From Alteromonas australica (GTDB lineage Bacteria; Pseudomonadota; Gammaproteobacteria; Enterobacterales; Alteromonadaceae), in contig NZ_CP008849.1 of assembly GCF_000730385.1 (NCBI RefSeq), positions 2,852,001-2,916,000 on the forward strand: a DNA stretch of 64,000 bases, in the 5' to 3' direction. Below are positions 19,552 to 30,227 of the stretch, in pieces (positions within the stretch are counted from its first letter, which is position 1; each line of letters begins with the position of its first letter). Both the position numbers and the translations under genes were made by a program. Under the pieces are notes generated by a model. The model saw only the letters and a list, made by a program, of their open reading frames with translations, had not been told where the DNA came from and made no database searches.

Positions 19552-20328
19552 ATGCATCCTATGCTGAATATTGCAGTGCGCGCTGCGCGTGCGGCTGGAA
19601 CAGTTATTGTTCGCGGTTTTGAGAAATATAACGAAGTAGCAACAGAGTCTAAAGGCTTAAATGATTTTGTTACCCAAGTTGATAAAGAAGCAGAGCAAGC
19701 AATTATTGCTAAAATTCAGCAGTCCTTCCCAAATCACTGTTTTTTAGGTGAAGAATTTGGCGAAGTACTTGGCACAGAAACAGAATATCAGTGGATTATC
19801 GATCCACTAGATGGCACCACTAACTTTGTAAAAGGCATTCCTCACTTTGCGGTTTCAATCGCACTTCTTCATAAAGGTCGTTTAGACCAAGCCGTGGTAT
19901 TTGACCCCATTCGCAGCGAACTATTCACCGCTAGTCGCGGTCAAGGTGCGCAGTTAAACGGCTACCGTATTCGCGCCTCTAAGCCGCGGGATTTGTCTGA
20001 AACGATTATTGCTACTGGCCTTCCTTTTAAAAATAAAGCCGCCTTTGGTGAGTACGCATTAAGCCTTAATAAAATCTTCCACGATGTAGGTGATATTCGC
20101 CGCGCCGGCAGTGCAGCGTTAGATTTAGCCTACGTGGCAGCAGGCCGCCATGACGGTTATTGGGAGCGTGGAATTAAGACCTGGGACATCGCAGCAGGCG
20201 AGCTTATTGTTCGCGAAGCGGGCGGCCTAGTTACCGACTTTAAAGGGAATAACGATCCGCTTCACAAAGGCGAAATTGTTGCCGGTAGCGCTAAGGTAGT
20301 TCAAGGCTTGGTCAAACACTTAAAATAA
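19552..20328 (+). CDS. suhB: Inositol-1-monophosphatase SuhB
   Basis: Magnesium-dependent phosphatase; in E. coli SuhB also acts in the rRNA antitermination complex. The 258 residues carry the inositol phosphatase motifs: GEEFGEV near residue 66, IIDPLDGTTNFVKGIPHFAVS near residue 83, and the second metal motif KTWDIAAGELIVREAGG near residue 209. It begins at the ATG at 19552 and opens MHPMLNIAVRAARAAG. It is divergent from trmJ across 258 bp and is followed by its own strong terminator. Confidence 0.97.
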   Translation: MHPMLNIAVRAARAAGTVIVRGFEKYNEVATESKGLNDFVTQVDKEAEQAIIAKIQQSFPNHCFLGEEFGEVLGTETEYQWIIDPLDGTTNFVKGIPHFAVSIALLHKGRLDQAVVFDPIRSELFTASRGQGAQLNGYRIRASKPRDLSETIIATGLPFKNKAAFGEYALSLNKIFHDVGDIRRAGSAALDLAYVAAGRHDGYWERGIKTWDIAAGELIVREAGGLVTDFKGNNDPLHKGEIVAGSAKVVQGLVKHLK

Positions 20329-20421
20329 GTCATATAGACTAGGTCATGTCGTCTCTGGCTTTTGCCTTTGATGGTTTGCCTCAGCCCAGCACCACAACTC
20401 GGGCTAAATGAAAAGCACATG

Positions 20422-20454
20422 AAGGGACGAATTAAACCCATTCGTCCCTTTTTT
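20422..20454 (+). terminator. Rho-independent terminator after suhB
   Basis: Perfect 10-bp stem (AAGGGACGAA and TTCGTCCCTT) with a 9-nt loop and a run of six T, 94 nt after the suhB stop. It also separates suhB from the convergent acyltransferase gene. Confidence 0.9.
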
Positions 20455-20516
20455 AGCGCCCTGTGATGAGAACTCCCTCCCTTACCAAACCCAATAAAAA
20501 CGACGTTATCCGAGCG

Positions 20517-21734
20517 CTATATCAAGCCGATAAGCTTAAACGCTAAAGGTAACGTTATTAATGCGATGGCGATTTGGGCCACCTTACCCGTTAGCCAATG
20601 GGATGCCTTTGCTTTCTTACCTAAAAGTGCGCCTGCGACATCACTGTATTTGCACAACAACAATAGTGCAACGCATATTAATGCGCTCAAAATGGCACAT
20701 ACCAGCATGGCCTTGTGCGCGGGCATTGCCCAATTCGTGATACCATAGCCAACAGCGATTATCACGCTTTGATGAATAACATACAAAGGAAAGACGTACG
20801 CGTTTGCCTTTGTCACAGCGGGGTGTGGCGTAACAAAAAGCATATTTGCCAATGCTAAAATAGCAAATAAGCTAATGACTTTAGCCAAGTAATACGACCA
20901 TAAAGCGGTGTCTTTTATTAGCAGGTTGTCAGGATAGTAACGCCCTATCCCAAACCCCACTTCGTACAACAGGGTAAGTACAATGGCAAATACAACAAGG
21001 GCACTACGCTTGTCATTTAACCACCCCCAAAATTGTGCACGGCTACCAAAAAGATAACCCCAGACTAAACACGCTAAACCATAAAGGTCGCGCTTATCAT
21101 CGCTGTCCTCTATTTGAGAAGCAAAAAGTGACAAAGAAACCAGTAGTACCAACCATGCACTGTTGAAGTTGCCCCATCGGCCGCGTATCCATGCAAGAGG
21201 CCGGTTAAAAATAACCAACAGTAACGTGAACCGCCAAAGAGAACGCAGAAACCACAGGTGGTTCACATCTACGTGATGCCAAATACCTGAACTAAAGCCC
21301 TCAAAATAGTCGTTTGCACCAAAATAAAACTGTATGAAAAATTGGCCTAACGATGTATCGATTGCGCCTTTTTGGGTCATTTCAACAAACAGCTGTATTG
21401 GGACAATGCCATAAACCCCGATTAATAGCGGAAGTAATATCGCATTACTTCTACGGGTTATTAAAAAATACACGCCGTATTTCTGCTGCATAACATACAG
21501 CGAGGTTCCCGCCACAAACCACAGCAACCCCATTCTCCATGGTGAACTTAACAGCATGATGTGTTGCAGCCAAAACCAATGGGTTTCTTGCTTAAAATGA
21601 AAATGCCACTCAGGTACCCAAATCATGCCCAAATGAAAAAAGAACAAAACAATAACGGCGAATACCCTAAGATAATCAAGCGCCACAATTCGAGAATTTT
21701 CTGAGTGTGCAAGTGTATGGTATTTTGTATTCAT
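20517..21734 (-). CDS. Membrane acyltransferase, acyltransferase-3 family
   Basis: Integral-membrane protein of about 405 residues with roughly ten hydrophobic segments. The N-terminus (RIVALDYLRVFAVIVLFFFH) is the typical first helix of acyltransferase-3 proteins, which carry the catalytic arginine and histidine at this point. These enzymes move acyl groups to sugars or glucans at the membrane, but the substrate here is unknown. I chose the ATG at 21734 with AAGGGA upstream rather than more distant codons. It is divergent from a LytTR regulator gene, which may control it. OpgC-like succinylation is an alternative role that cannot be tested by sequence alone. Confidence 0.82.
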   Translation of the reverse strand: MNTKYHTLAHSENSRIVALDYLRVFAVIVLFFFHLGMIWVPEWHFHFKQETHWFWLQHIMLLSSPWRMGLLWFVAGTSLYVMQQKYGVYFLITRRSNAILLPLLIGVYGIVPIQLFVEMTQKGAIDTSLGQFFIQFYFGANDYFEGFSSGIWHHVDVNHLWFLRSLWRFTLLLVIFNRPLAWIRGRWGNFNSAWLVLLVSLSLFASQIEDSDDKRDLYGLACLVWGYLFGSRAQFWGWLNDKRSALVVFAIVLTLLYEVGFGIGRYYPDNLLIKDTALWSYYLAKVISLFAILALANMLFVTPHPAVTKANAYVFPLYVIHQSVIIAVGYGITNWAMPAHKAMLVCAILSALICVALLLLCKYSDVAGALLGKKAKASHWLTGKVAQIAIALITLPLAFKLIGLI

Positions 21735-21869
21735 CGGGTCCCTTAATAAGATGAAGCGCGTTTGCCATTGTTGGCCACATAAGTGTGTAGAATCTATCAA
21801 GCAAGTTATTGAAAGTACGTTATAAAGTGACAAGCGGTGGAATTAAGTGACAGAAGGACAAATGTTCAC

Positions 21870-22754
21870 ATGATAAATAAAGCCAGGTTTCAAGCGCACC
21901 AAGGCGCGATATCTCTTTGCCTACTTGGCCTTTACTTCATCGTTAATGGGTTTATCAATAGCACCACGGTGTTGATGGAGGCCATGCGCACGCCCCCGTT
22001 ACCTTTTGCGCAATGGGAGCCTTTTGTATGGGAATATACCAGTGCTTTTAGCAGCTTTTGCGTGGTGATGGCACTGGCTAACGTCCTAAACCGATATCCT
22101 TGGCGATGGGATCGCCCCACTTTTAGCATTGTGCTATACAGCGTCATGGGGCTCTGTTTTGCTGCCACCCATATTGTGTTGATGATTGCCAGTAGAGCGG
22201 TCATTTACGCATTGACTGGCAGTCACTACCAGTTCGCGACGTCTACAGAACAATGGTTCTTTGAACTCATTTATGAGATGCGCAAAGACCTGTGGTCTTT
22301 TGTGTTTTTCGTTGTCATGATTTGGTGTTATCGCTTTGTGGTGGCGCAATGGCTGGGGGACGCTAGAAAAATTGGGCTAAAACCCGCGTCATCGAAAGTA
22401 GACAATGCTACACATTCCATCGACGAGGAAGGCGTACATTGTGACGTACTACTCATTAAAAAGAACGGACGTGAATTTCTCATTAATAAGCAAGATATCA
22501 ATTGGATGGTGTCTTCGGGGAATTATGTCAACCTGCATATTGGTGACAATGTCTACCCTATGCGTACAACACTAACCTCATTTTTAGATGAAAATGCTTA
22601 CCTTCCCTTTGCACGGGTCCACCGTTCTTTTGCCGTTAATATGAATGATATTGAAAGCATGAAAGTCGCCGATAGCGGGGACGGCGTCATTAGGTTAAAA
22701 AACGGCCACACGGTCAAGATGTCGAGAAGATATAAACTGACTCTCGATAAATAA
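21870..22754 (+). CDS. Membrane-anchored LytTR-family transcriptional regulator
   Basis: About 294 residues. The N-terminal half has four hydrophobic segments (for example ISLCLLGLYFIVNGFI and FVFFVVMIWCYRFVV). The C-terminal 100 residues form a LytTR DNA-binding domain (INWMVSSGNYVNLHIGD, then FARVHRSFAVNMNDIESM). There is no receiver domain, so the signal is probably sensed through the membrane part. The ATG at 21870 is preferred; an AAGGA lies 12 nt upstream. A GTG at 21837 is an alternative. It is divergent from the acyltransferase gene over 135 bp, suggesting control of that neighbour. Confidence 0.85.
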   Translation: MINKARFQAHQGAISLCLLGLYFIVNGFINSTTVLMEAMRTPPLPFAQWEPFVWEYTSAFSSFCVVMALANVLNRYPWRWDRPTFSIVLYSVMGLCFAATHIVLMIASRAVIYALTGSHYQFATSTEQWFFELIYEMRKDLWSFVFFVVMIWCYRFVVAQWLGDARKIGLKPASSKVDNATHSIDEEGVHCDVLLIKKNGREFLINKQDINWMVSSGNYVNLHIGDNVYPMRTTLTSFLDENAYLPFARVHRSFAVNMNDIESMKVADSGDGVIRLKNGHTVKMSRRYKLTLDK

Positions 22755-22773
22755 CCCCATGTCGCAAATAAAA

Positions 22774-22797
22774 AAAGCCGCAACTCAGTGCGGCTTT
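22774..22797. terminator. Bidirectional terminator between LytTR gene and secF
   Basis: 8-bp stem (AAAGCCGC and GCGGCTTT) with an 8-nt loop in an 85-bp convergent gap. On the minus strand it continues into a run of seven T, making it a good terminator for the secDF message. On the plus strand only a short T run follows. Confidence 0.85.
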
Positions 22798-22839
22798 CTA
22801 CTTCATCAGTGTTATTCGGCGCGACACACCATTGCCTAT

Positions 22840-23781
22840 TTACGGCATAGGATCTAAATCTGCACCTTCTTTTTCCACCTGCGGAGGCATCAGGTCTTCT
22901 TTACTGATACCCAAAGCAAGTGCAACTGAACTTGCAATGTAGATTGATGAATAAGTACCTACCACAACACCAAACAATAGTGCCGTCGCGAACCCATGTA
23001 TTAGCGCACCGCCTTTGTAAAACAGCGCAACAAGCACAAGTACTGTGGTCAATGACGTAATAATGGTACGGTTTAACGTTTGAGTAAGCGAAGTATTGAT
23101 GATGTCTACCGGCTCACCTTTTCGGATTTTGCGGAAGTTTTCACGAATACGGTCACACACAACAATGGTATCGTTAAGTGAATAACCTATCACCGCAAGT
23201 ACCGCCGCCAACACAGTTAAATCGAACTCTATTTGCAATACAGAGAACAAGCCTAAAGTAAGAATAACATCGTGAGTTAGTGCAGATACGGACCCCAACG
23301 CAAAACGCCATTCGAATCGCATTGCCACGTAAACTAAGATACATAGCAGCGCCACTAACATCGCAAGACCACCTTGCTCAGTGAGTTCTTCGCCTACATT
23401 CGGCCCTACAAACTCAATTCTTCGCATATCCACTGCTGTACCGTCAGCACGTAAGGCTTCAAGTACTTGTTCGCCAATGGTAACGGCTTTCACACCATCT
23501 CTAGGCGAAATGCGAATAAGCACGTCTTGGCTGCTACCAAAGTTCTGCACAATGGCATCACCAAAATTGGCCTCGTTCAACTTTCCGCGAATATCACTTA
23601 AGTTTGCGGCGTCTTCATAGCCCACTTCAATTAGGGTCCCGCCCGTGAAATCAAGCCCCCAATTAAGGCTGTTCACGCCTAGAGAGACGAATGAACCAAT
23701 GATAAGAAGAGTAGATAGCACCATCGCAGGAAAGCGAAGGCGCATAAAGTTGACGCTGTCGGATAGTTTTAATAATTGCAT
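22840..23781 (-). CDS. secF: Protein translocase subunit SecF
   Basis: SecF with SecD uses the proton gradient to pull proteins through the Sec channel on the periplasmic side. The 313 residues have six membrane helices and a periplasmic loop. Family motifs are LNWGLDFTGGTLIEVGY near residue 40 and YSLNDTIVVCDRIRENFR in the fourth helix region. The ATG at 23781 has AAGGAG eight nt upstream; upstream codons overlap secD and are not used. It is the last gene of the queA-tgt-yajC-secD-secF block. Confidence 0.97.
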   Translation of the reverse strand: MQLLKLSDSVNFMRLRFPAMVLSTLLIIGSFVSLGVNSLNWGLDFTGGTLIEVGYEDAANLSDIRGKLNEANFGDAIVQNFGSSQDVLIRISPRDGVKAVTIGEQVLEALRADGTAVDMRRIEFVGPNVGEELTEQGGLAMLVALLCILVYVAMRFEWRFALGSVSALTHDVILTLGLFSVLQIEFDLTVLAAVLAVIGYSLNDTIVVCDRIRENFRKIRKGEPVDIINTSLTQTLNRTIITSLTTVLVLVALFYKGGALIHGFATALLFGVVVGTYSSIYIASSVALALGISKEDLMPPQVEKEGADLDPMP

Positions 23782-23791
23782 GTTACGCTCC

Positions 23792-25636
23792 TTAAATTGC
23801 CAACTTCTCAAGACGTTTCCCACCCCATACCGCATTAACAATAACGCGAGTCACTAAAATGGCGGTAAACATAGAGGTAGCGATACCTATCATAAGCGTA
23901 ATCGAAAAGCCTTTAATAGGGCCGGTGCCCACAGCGAAAAGGATTAAACCCGCAATAAAGGTAGTTATATTTGCATCAAGAATAGTTGAAAACGCACTGT
24001 CGTACCCTTGATGGATAGCTTGTTGTGGACTTCGTCCATCACGTAATTCTTCTCGAATTCGCTCGAATATAAGTACATTCGCGTCGACGGCCATACCTAC
24101 TGTCAAAACAATGCCAGCCATACCCGGCAAGGTAAGGGTCGCACCAGGGATCATCGACATAATGCCCACAATCATGACTAGGTTTGTCATCAGTGCGATG
24201 TTCGCTACCACACCAAACGCTTTGTAGTAAATAAGCATAAAGACAAGCACAGCTGCAAGGCCGTAAACAATCGCTTGCATACCCAATTCGATATTTTCCT
24301 TACCTAGGCTTGGACCCACCGTGCGTTCTTCAACAATTTGGATGGGAGCAATCAGAGCACCAGCACGCAAAAGTAATGCTAAATCACGCGCTTCTTTGGG
24401 TGAATCAAGGCCGGTAATTTGAAACTTACTGCCCAATTGGGCACGAATGGTGGCCACAGAAATAACCTGTTCATGTTTTTCAAATACCAATTTACCTTCG
24501 TCGTTTCGTTCATCGGTAGATTTGTATTCAATAAAAACTGTCGCCATGGGCTTGCCAATATTGCCACGGGTTGAACGGGACATTTTATTGCCGCCTTCAG
24601 AATCTAGCGATATGTTTACATTGGGTAGGCCATATTCATCCACACCGCTGTTAGCGTCAATGATGTGGCTACCTGTAAGCATAATGCGCTTTTCAAGCAA
24701 CTGGGGAATTCCTTGTTGGTCTTCAATAATTTGAGAACCCGGAGGGACTCGGCCATTTAGCGCATCACGTATATCGTTTTTCTGATCCACCATCCGAAAC
24801 TCTAGCGTGGCCGTAGCATTTAGAATTTCTTTCGCCCGCGCGGTGTCTTGAATACCGGGCAACTGCACAACAATTCGTTCCGCACCTTGTTTTTGCACCA
24901 GCGGTTCTGCTACACCTAATTGGTTCACACGGTTGCGAATAATCGTAATATTTTGCTTTACCGCATTTTCACGAATTTCTTGAAGCTTGGCTTCAGAGAA
25001 CACTGCGCGAAGCACAAGATCGTCAACTTGCGTATAGGTTAGGTCACGATTTTGATTTCGAAGAAAGAATTCGGCTTTATCTAACGCTTCTTCATCACGG
25101 AAGGTAATGTCAACGTGGTTATCTTTTTGTGTGACCCCACGGTAACGAATACCTTCTTCACGAAGAGACGTTCTAAATCCACTTTCCGCATCTTCTAATG
25201 ATTTTGTAATCACCTCAGACATATCAACTTCCATTAGGAAGTGAACACCACCACGTAGGTCTAGGCCTAGCTTCATTGGAGTGCCGCCTAATTCCTCTAA
25301 CCATTCTGGCGTATCTGGGGCAAGGTTCATTGCGACAAAATAGTCATCACCTAGCGCAGACTCGAGCGCTTCTCTTGCAACCAATTGTGAATCAGAATCT
25401 GGTACGCGAACGAGAATCTGCTCATCAGCAAATTCAATGCGTTTTACTGAAATGTTTTTTTCCGCTAGGGTCGATTTTACCTGTTCAACCATAGATTCGG
25501 TGACCGTAGCGTCGCGGCCAGCAGAAATCTGAACCGCGTGATCTTCACCGTAAATATTAGGAAGCGCATACAGCGCGCACAAGCCGATAACGACTATGGC
25601 ACATAGTACCTTCCACAGAGAGTTTTTGTTTAGCAC
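23792..25636 (-). CDS. secD: Protein translocase subunit SecD
   Basis: SecD forms the large periplasmic part of the SecDF pump. The ATP-independent motor motifs are visible as [15 protein letters not shown] near residue 115 and, in the C-terminal membrane part, [19 protein letters not shown]. Start choice: GTG at 25636 with AAAGGA seven nt upstream gives 614 residues beginning [11 protein letters not shown], which agrees with the 615-residue E. coli protein. The frame is open to 25660 but those codons look non-coding. It lies 10 nt before secF. Confidence 0.97.
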   Translation of the reverse strand: MLNKNSLWKVLCAIVVIGLCALYALPNIYGEDHAVQISAGRDATVTESMVEQVKSTLAEKNISVKRIEFADEQILVRVPDSDSQLVAREALESALGDDYFVAMNLAPDTPEWLEELGGTPMKLGLDLRGGVHFLMEVDMSEVITKSLEDAESGFRTSLREEGIRYRGVTQKDNHVDITFRDEEALDKAEFFLRNQNRDLTYTQVDDLVLRAVFSEAKLQEIRENAVKQNITIIRNRVNQLGVAEPLVQKQGAERIVVQLPGIQDTARAKEILNATATLEFRMVDQKNDIRDALNGRVPPGSQIIEDQQGIPQLLEKRIMLTGSHIIDANSGVDEYGLPNVNISLDSEGGNKMSRSTRGNIGKPMATVFIEYKSTDERNDEGKLVFEKHEQVISVATIRAQLGSKFQITGLDSPKEARDLALLLRAGALIAPIQIVEERTVGPSLGKENIELGMQAIVYGLAAVLVFMLIYYKAFGVVANIALMTNLVMIVGIMSMIPGATLTLPGMAGIVLTVGMAVDANVLIFERIREELRDGRSPQQAIHQGYDSAFSTILDANITTFIAGLILFAVGTGPIKGFSITLMIGIATSMFTAILVTRVIVNAVWGGKRLEKLAI

Positions 25637-25691
25637 TGGATATTCCTTTCGTGCCAGCACCGGGAAGCTTCCCGGCCCCGGCGTATCTCAA

Positions 25692-26027
25692 TTACAGCGA
25701 CTTCATTGTGCCTTTTGGTAACAACGCCGTTACCGATGACTTTTGAACAACAATGTTGTTAGTGTCGTTAAGGGCAATTTCGATAAAGTCTTTTTCCTCA
25801 GACACTTTGGTAATCTTACCCACAAGACCACCTTGAGTAAGCACCTCATCGCCCTTACCCAGTGAAGACACTAGGCTTTTATGCTCTTTTACACGCTTAG
25901 CTTGCGGGCGGTATAGAAGAAAGTAAAAAATTAAACCGAATACTGCCAACATGATTAGCATTTCCATGCCACCACCTTGTTGACCACCTGCTGATTGCGC
26001 ATACGCGTTTGAAATGAATAGGCTCAT
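25692..26027 (-). CDS. yajC: Sec translocon accessory protein YajC
   Basis: Small inner-membrane partner of SecDF. The 111 residues show a short periplasmic N-terminus (NAYAQSAGGQQGG), one membrane helix (MLIMLAVFGLIFYFLLY) and a cytoplasmic domain beginning RPQAKRVKEHKSLVSSLGKGDEV, the YajC signature. The ATG at 26027 preceded by GGGGAAA is used rather than an upstream TTG. It lies between tgt and secD, as expected. Confidence 0.95.
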   Translation of the reverse strand: MSLFISNAYAQSAGGQQGGGMEMLIMLAVFGLIFYFLLYRPQAKRVKEHKSLVSSLGKGDEVLTQGGLVGKITKVSEEKDFIEIALNDTNNIVVQKSSVTALLPKGTMKSL

Positions 26028-26051
26028 AAATTTCCCCAATAATTATCGTTG

Positions 26052-27272
<1,221 letters not shown>

Positions 27273-27322
27273 TCATGCCCCGTATCTATGTTTCTCGCGA
27301 AGTCAGCGAATACTGGCCATAC

Positions 27323-28357
27323 TTAGCACTTCTTAATAAACATACTATCGCCGTAACTGAAGAACCGATATTCCTGCTCAATGGCTTCTTGATAAGCCGA
27401 CATCACATGCTCTTTTCCTGCAAATGCACTGATTAACATCATCAACGTAGACTCTGGCAGATGGAAATTTGTGAACATAGCATCAACCACTTTGAAGTTG
27501 AATCCAGGGTAAATAAAAATATCCGTATCTGCGTAAAATGGTGCAATCAGCTCGTCACCAGCGGCTTTCGCCGCCGACTCTAACGAACGAACAGACGTGG
27601 TGCCAACCGCAATTACCCGGTGACCTGCGGCTTTAGTTTCACGCACAGCATCTACCACTGAATCTGGAACTTCCGCGTATTCTGCATGCATTTTGTGTTC
27701 TAAAATGTTGTCCACTCTCACTGGCTGGAAAGTGCCAGCTCCAACATGCAAGGTTACAAATGCGAGCTTTACCCCCTTACGCGTTAGGGCAGCCAAAATG
27801 TCGTCATCAAAGTGAAGGCCTGCAGTAGGCGCCGCAACTGCGCCAGGCTTATCGTTGTAAACGGTTTGGTAACGTTCTTTATCCGAGGTTTCATCTGGCC
27901 GGTCAATATAAGGAGGTAGCGGCATGTGACCATGAGCTTCCAATAATTGCAGCACTGTTTCTTCATGGTTGAAAGTAAGCACAAACAAAGCCTCTTCTCG
28001 ACCTTTAACGGTCACATTGACTTTGTCTTCTAGCGTCAGCTTAGTTCCCGGCTTAGGCGCTTTACTCGCGCGAACATGCGCAAGGGCGGTATGTTCATCG
28101 ATGATACGCTCTACCAAGACTTCAACTTGCCCACCGGTTTCCTTCTTGCCCAATAACCGAGCAGGGATAACTCGAGTGTTATTAAAAACAAGCAGGTCAC
28201 CTTCGTCCACAAGATCTAACATGTCAGTGAACATACTGTGGCTCACCTTCCCTGTTTTGCCATCCAGTTGCAGCAACCGGCTGGCAGAACGATTTTCAGT
28301 GGGGTATTTGGCGATGAGTTTTTCGGGAAGTGTAAAGCTAAATTCAGATAATTTCAT
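27323..28357 (-). CDS. queA: tRNA preQ1(34) S-adenosylmethionine ribosyltransferase-isomerase QueA
   Basis: QueA adds the epoxycyclopentanediol moiety from SAM to preQ1 in tRNA, making epoxyqueuosine. The 344 residues match the family. Motifs include the N-terminal [25 protein letters not shown] in the middle and [15 protein letters not shown] near the C-terminus. It is the first gene of the queA-tgt-yajC-secDF block. A TATAAT -10 on the minus strand at 28432-28437 is a likely promoter. Confidence 0.97.
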   Translation of the reverse strand: MKLSEFSFTLPEKLIAKYPTENRSASRLLQLDGKTGKVSHSMFTDMLDLVDEGDLLVFNNTRVIPARLLGKKETGGQVEVLVERIIDEHTALAHVRASKAPKPGTKLTLEDKVNVTVKGREEALFVLTFNHEETVLQLLEAHGHMPLPPYIDRPDETSDKERYQTVYNDKPGAVAAPTAGLHFDDDILAALTRKGVKLAFVTLHVGAGTFQPVRVDNILEHKMHAEYAEVPDSVVDAVRETKAAGHRVIAVGTTSVRSLESAAKAAGDELIAPFYADTDIFIYPGFNFKVVDAMFTNFHLPESTLMMLISAFAGKEHVMSAYQEAIEQEYRFFSYGDSMFIKKC

Positions 28358-28411
28358 AGTTGATCATTTCGTTATTACGTCTCAATTTACACCTGAGTGT
28401 GATTGATTAAG

Positions 28412-28439
28412 TTGCGCTAAGTTTCGTTTAGATTATACT
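28412..28439 (+). promoter_or_regulatory. Predicted plus-strand promoter overlapping the queA promoter
   Basis: -35 TTGCGC (28412-28417) and -10 TATACT (28434-28439) with 16-nt spacing. On the other strand the same bases give TATAAT (28432-28437) pointing at queA, so the two -10 elements overlap and transcription in the two directions may be mutually exclusive. A start point near 28446 is expected for the plus-strand RNA. Confidence 0.5.
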
Positions 28440-28445
28440 TACGTC

Positions 28446-28667
28446 TAAGTTTTTCGCGAAAACATCCCCCTACCAAAGCCTTAGAAATCCTACCACTTAA
28501 GCTTTAAGTATTTTTTTTAATACCTACTTATCGCTTAAAATACGCACAATCAAAAAATAACGCTAGCGAGCATATGCTTAAACGATTAACATTTGCTCCA
28601 GATAGTGATGATGTTCTCCCATAACATTCCTTATCGTTCGTACCCGGCATTTGTCGGGTACTTTTTT
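28446..28667 (+). ncRNA. Candidate small RNA or leaderless micro-ORF transcript
   Basis: The gap from 28358 to 28679 contains no conventional gene, but it has a plus-strand promoter at 28412-28439 and a terminator at 28640-28667, bounding a transcript of about 220 nt. An AT-rich hairpin followed by eight T (28495-28518) could end a shorter form of about 70 nt. Near the 3' end is an ATG-initiated frame of 16 codons at 28574-28624 (MLKRLTFAPDSDDVLP), with at best a weak ribosome site (GCGAG). I do not recognise it. Whether the product is an RNA regulator, a micro-peptide or both cannot be told from the sequence. Confidence 0.35.
28640..28667 (+). terminator. Rho-independent terminator upstream of the DUF6471 gene end
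   Basis: Arms GTACCCG and CGGGTAC enclose an 8-nt loop and are followed directly by six T. It points in the plus direction although no annotated plus-strand gene precedes it, which is the main evidence for the short transcript described at 28446-28667. Confidence 0.75.
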
Positions 28668-28679
28668 ATCCGCCCTATT

Positions 28680-28958
28680 CTACTCTTTTGATGCGTCAAG
28701 ATCAGTTAAGATTTCTTCTAATAAGTTAGCATCCACAGGCCGAGCTTTTAGTACGTACAAAATTTGTACGAGCAAATCTGCCCCCATAATTCCTTTATTC
28801 ACTTTATTCCTTAGGTTATCCGCACTTTGTTGTACGCCAATGTCGGCTAAACGTGCACTTAACCCCTGATATTTGACGCCACGTACCGACATTTCAGACT
28901 TTACTAGCCGCGCTACCGCTTCTCGCCACGCATTTTTTGCACTCAAGAAACACCCCAT
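28680..28958 (-). CDS. DUF6471-family small protein
   Basis: 92 residues with the pattern of DUF6471: an N-terminal W-x-x-x-V-x-R-L-V-K segment, then a helix-turn-helix-like stretch (YQGLSARLADIGVQQSADNLRNKVNKG) and a C-terminal helix (GADLLVQILYVLKA). The function of the family is unknown; the helix arrangement resembles small DNA-binding proteins. The ATG at 28958 lacks a clear ribosome site; a TTG a few codons later with GGGGTG upstream is an alternative. It is monocistronic and divergent from the yjf operon. Confidence 0.75.
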   Translation of the reverse strand: MGCFLSAKNAWREAVARLVKSEMSVRGVKYQGLSARLADIGVQQSADNLRNKVNKGIMGADLLVQILYVLKARPVDANLLEEILTDLDASKE

Positions 28959-29015
28959 TTGTGATATATAATTTACAAAAACACACTTTTTTACACATTA
29001 AAAGCGTATTCGTTA

Positions 29016-29045
29016 TTGACGATTATGGCAGATAGTGGCTACACT
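29016..29045 (+). promoter_or_regulatory. Predicted promoter of the yjfI operon
   Basis: -35 TTGACG (29016-29021) and -10 TACACT (29040-29045) with an 18-nt spacer, 84 nt before the first gene. The match is good in the -35 and moderate in the -10. Confidence 0.45.
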
Positions 29046-29128
29046 GCAAGTCAAGATTATTGGCGAATGCGAAAATACTGGTTACAGTAGCGTTCGACAT
29101 TATCGCTTCAATTTGAAAGGAGAACTGT

Positions 29129-29518
29129 ATGAGTTGGGATCTTGAAAGTATCGAGGCTCTATTTAAGGACCACGATGACTTTGTGGTTACACGTGAAGAA
29201 AACTGTTTGCTTATTGCAAATCAAGATGGCATCGATGCATGGCTAGCCATCAGCGGTGAGCAGATTTTGGTTGAAAGTTTGTTATTTGCCGCAGATGAAG
29301 TGAAAGACAAACCTGCATTGGATCACGAAATTTTGTCTAGCCATATGGTTTTCCCATTAACCACGGTGGGAATTTCAACCATAGGGACTGAAGAATACTA
29401 CACGGCCTTTGGCGCATTAAGCGCACAGTCGAAAGCAGAAAGTATTGTGATTGAAGTAGAGACTCTGTTTCAAAATGTTGCATCGTTTTTAGATGCTTAT
29501 GAAACTCACCTTAAATAA
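29129..29518 (+). CDS. yjfI: YjfI-like DUF2170 protein
   Basis: 129 residues, acidic, without a signal peptide or membrane helix. It resembles DUF2170 (YjfI of E. coli), a protein of unknown function encoded next to a PspA-like gene. A good ribosome site (AAAGGAGA) precedes the ATG. It is the first gene of a seven-gene set whose order (DUF2170, PspA-like, channel, DUF2491, DUF350, DUF1190, glutathionylspermidine synthase-like) largely matches E. coli yjfIJKLMC. Family membership is inferred from both sequence and context. Confidence 0.85.
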   Translation: MSWDLESIEALFKDHDDFVVTREENCLLIANQDGIDAWLAISGEQILVESLLFAADEVKDKPALDHEILSSHMVFPLTTVGISTIGTEEYYTAFGALSAQSKAESIVIEVETLFQNVASFLDAYETHLK

Positions 29519-29541
29519 AATTTTCTTCTAAGGAGAAGCGA

Positions 29542-30222
29542 ATGTCAGTGTGGAAAAAATTAGTAACGGCTGTTAAGGGTGGTGCAACTGAGGCAGCGCA
29601 GACAGTAGTAGATAGTCAAGCTATTCGAATTTTGGAACAAGAAATTCGTGAAGCGAAAGAGGAACTGCGCAAATCCGATCACGCACGCACGCAAATTTTA
29701 GCGAAATGCAAATTGTCTCAACAGAAAGTGGACAGCTTTGACTCATCCATTGCCGAGTACGAAACTCACGCCAGAAAGGCCATAGACTCGGATCGACAAC
29801 TAGCATTAGACTGTGCTCAGAAAGTCGCAGAACTGAAAGAAGAGCGTGAGCAAGAGCAAGCGTATTTAGACCAGTTCAAGCAGTCCGAAAGACAACTTGC
29901 ACAGAACATTCAACAGGCTAAAGCTAACCTACGTCGCCTTGAGCAACAAGTGGATATGGTTAAGGCCACAGAAAGCGTTCAAAAGGCACAAGTGGCGGTA
30001 TCCTCCCGTCATATGGGGGCCAATAGCAAAATGAAAACGGCCACTGAATCTTTGTCTCGTATTCAGGAAAAGCAAAAAATGCGTAATGCAGAATTGCAAG
30101 CTGCAGAAGAGCTTGCCAGCGATGAATCGAGTAGCGATTTAGAAAAACGTTTATCTGAAGCTGGTATTAAAGGCGGAAAAAATTCAGCAGACGATGAGCT
30201 AGCCCGCATCTTGGGTAATTAA
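29542..30222 (+). CDS. yjfJ: PspA/IM30-family protein YjfJ
   Basis: 226 residues, almost wholly predicted coiled coil (E, K, Q-rich heptads such as ILEQEIREAKEELRKSDHARTQ). This is the profile of PspA/Vipp1/IM30 (ESCRT-III-like) proteins, which bind and stabilise stressed membranes. The C-terminal part (SDLEKRLSEAGIKGG) is typical of YjfJ. It is 23 nt after the DUF2170 gene. A strong hairpin with T run follows, so this pair may be made in excess over the downstream genes. Confidence 0.88.
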   Translation: MSVWKKLVTAVKGGATEAAQTVVDSQAIRILEQEIREAKEELRKSDHARTQILAKCKLSQQKVDSFDSSIAEYETHARKAIDSDRQLALDCAQKVAELKEEREQEQAYLDQFKQSERQLAQNIQQAKANLRRLEQQVDMVKATESVQKAQVAVSSRHMGANSKMKTATESLSRIQEKQKMRNAELQAAEELASDESSSDLEKRLSEAGIKGGKNSADDELARILGN

Positions 30223-30227
30223 GGCAG

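Noticed and set aside
27969..28406. Open frame of 145 codons on the plus strand over queA and its promoter
   Set aside because: Mostly antisense to queA, low-complexity serine/threonine-rich translation, no ribosome site.
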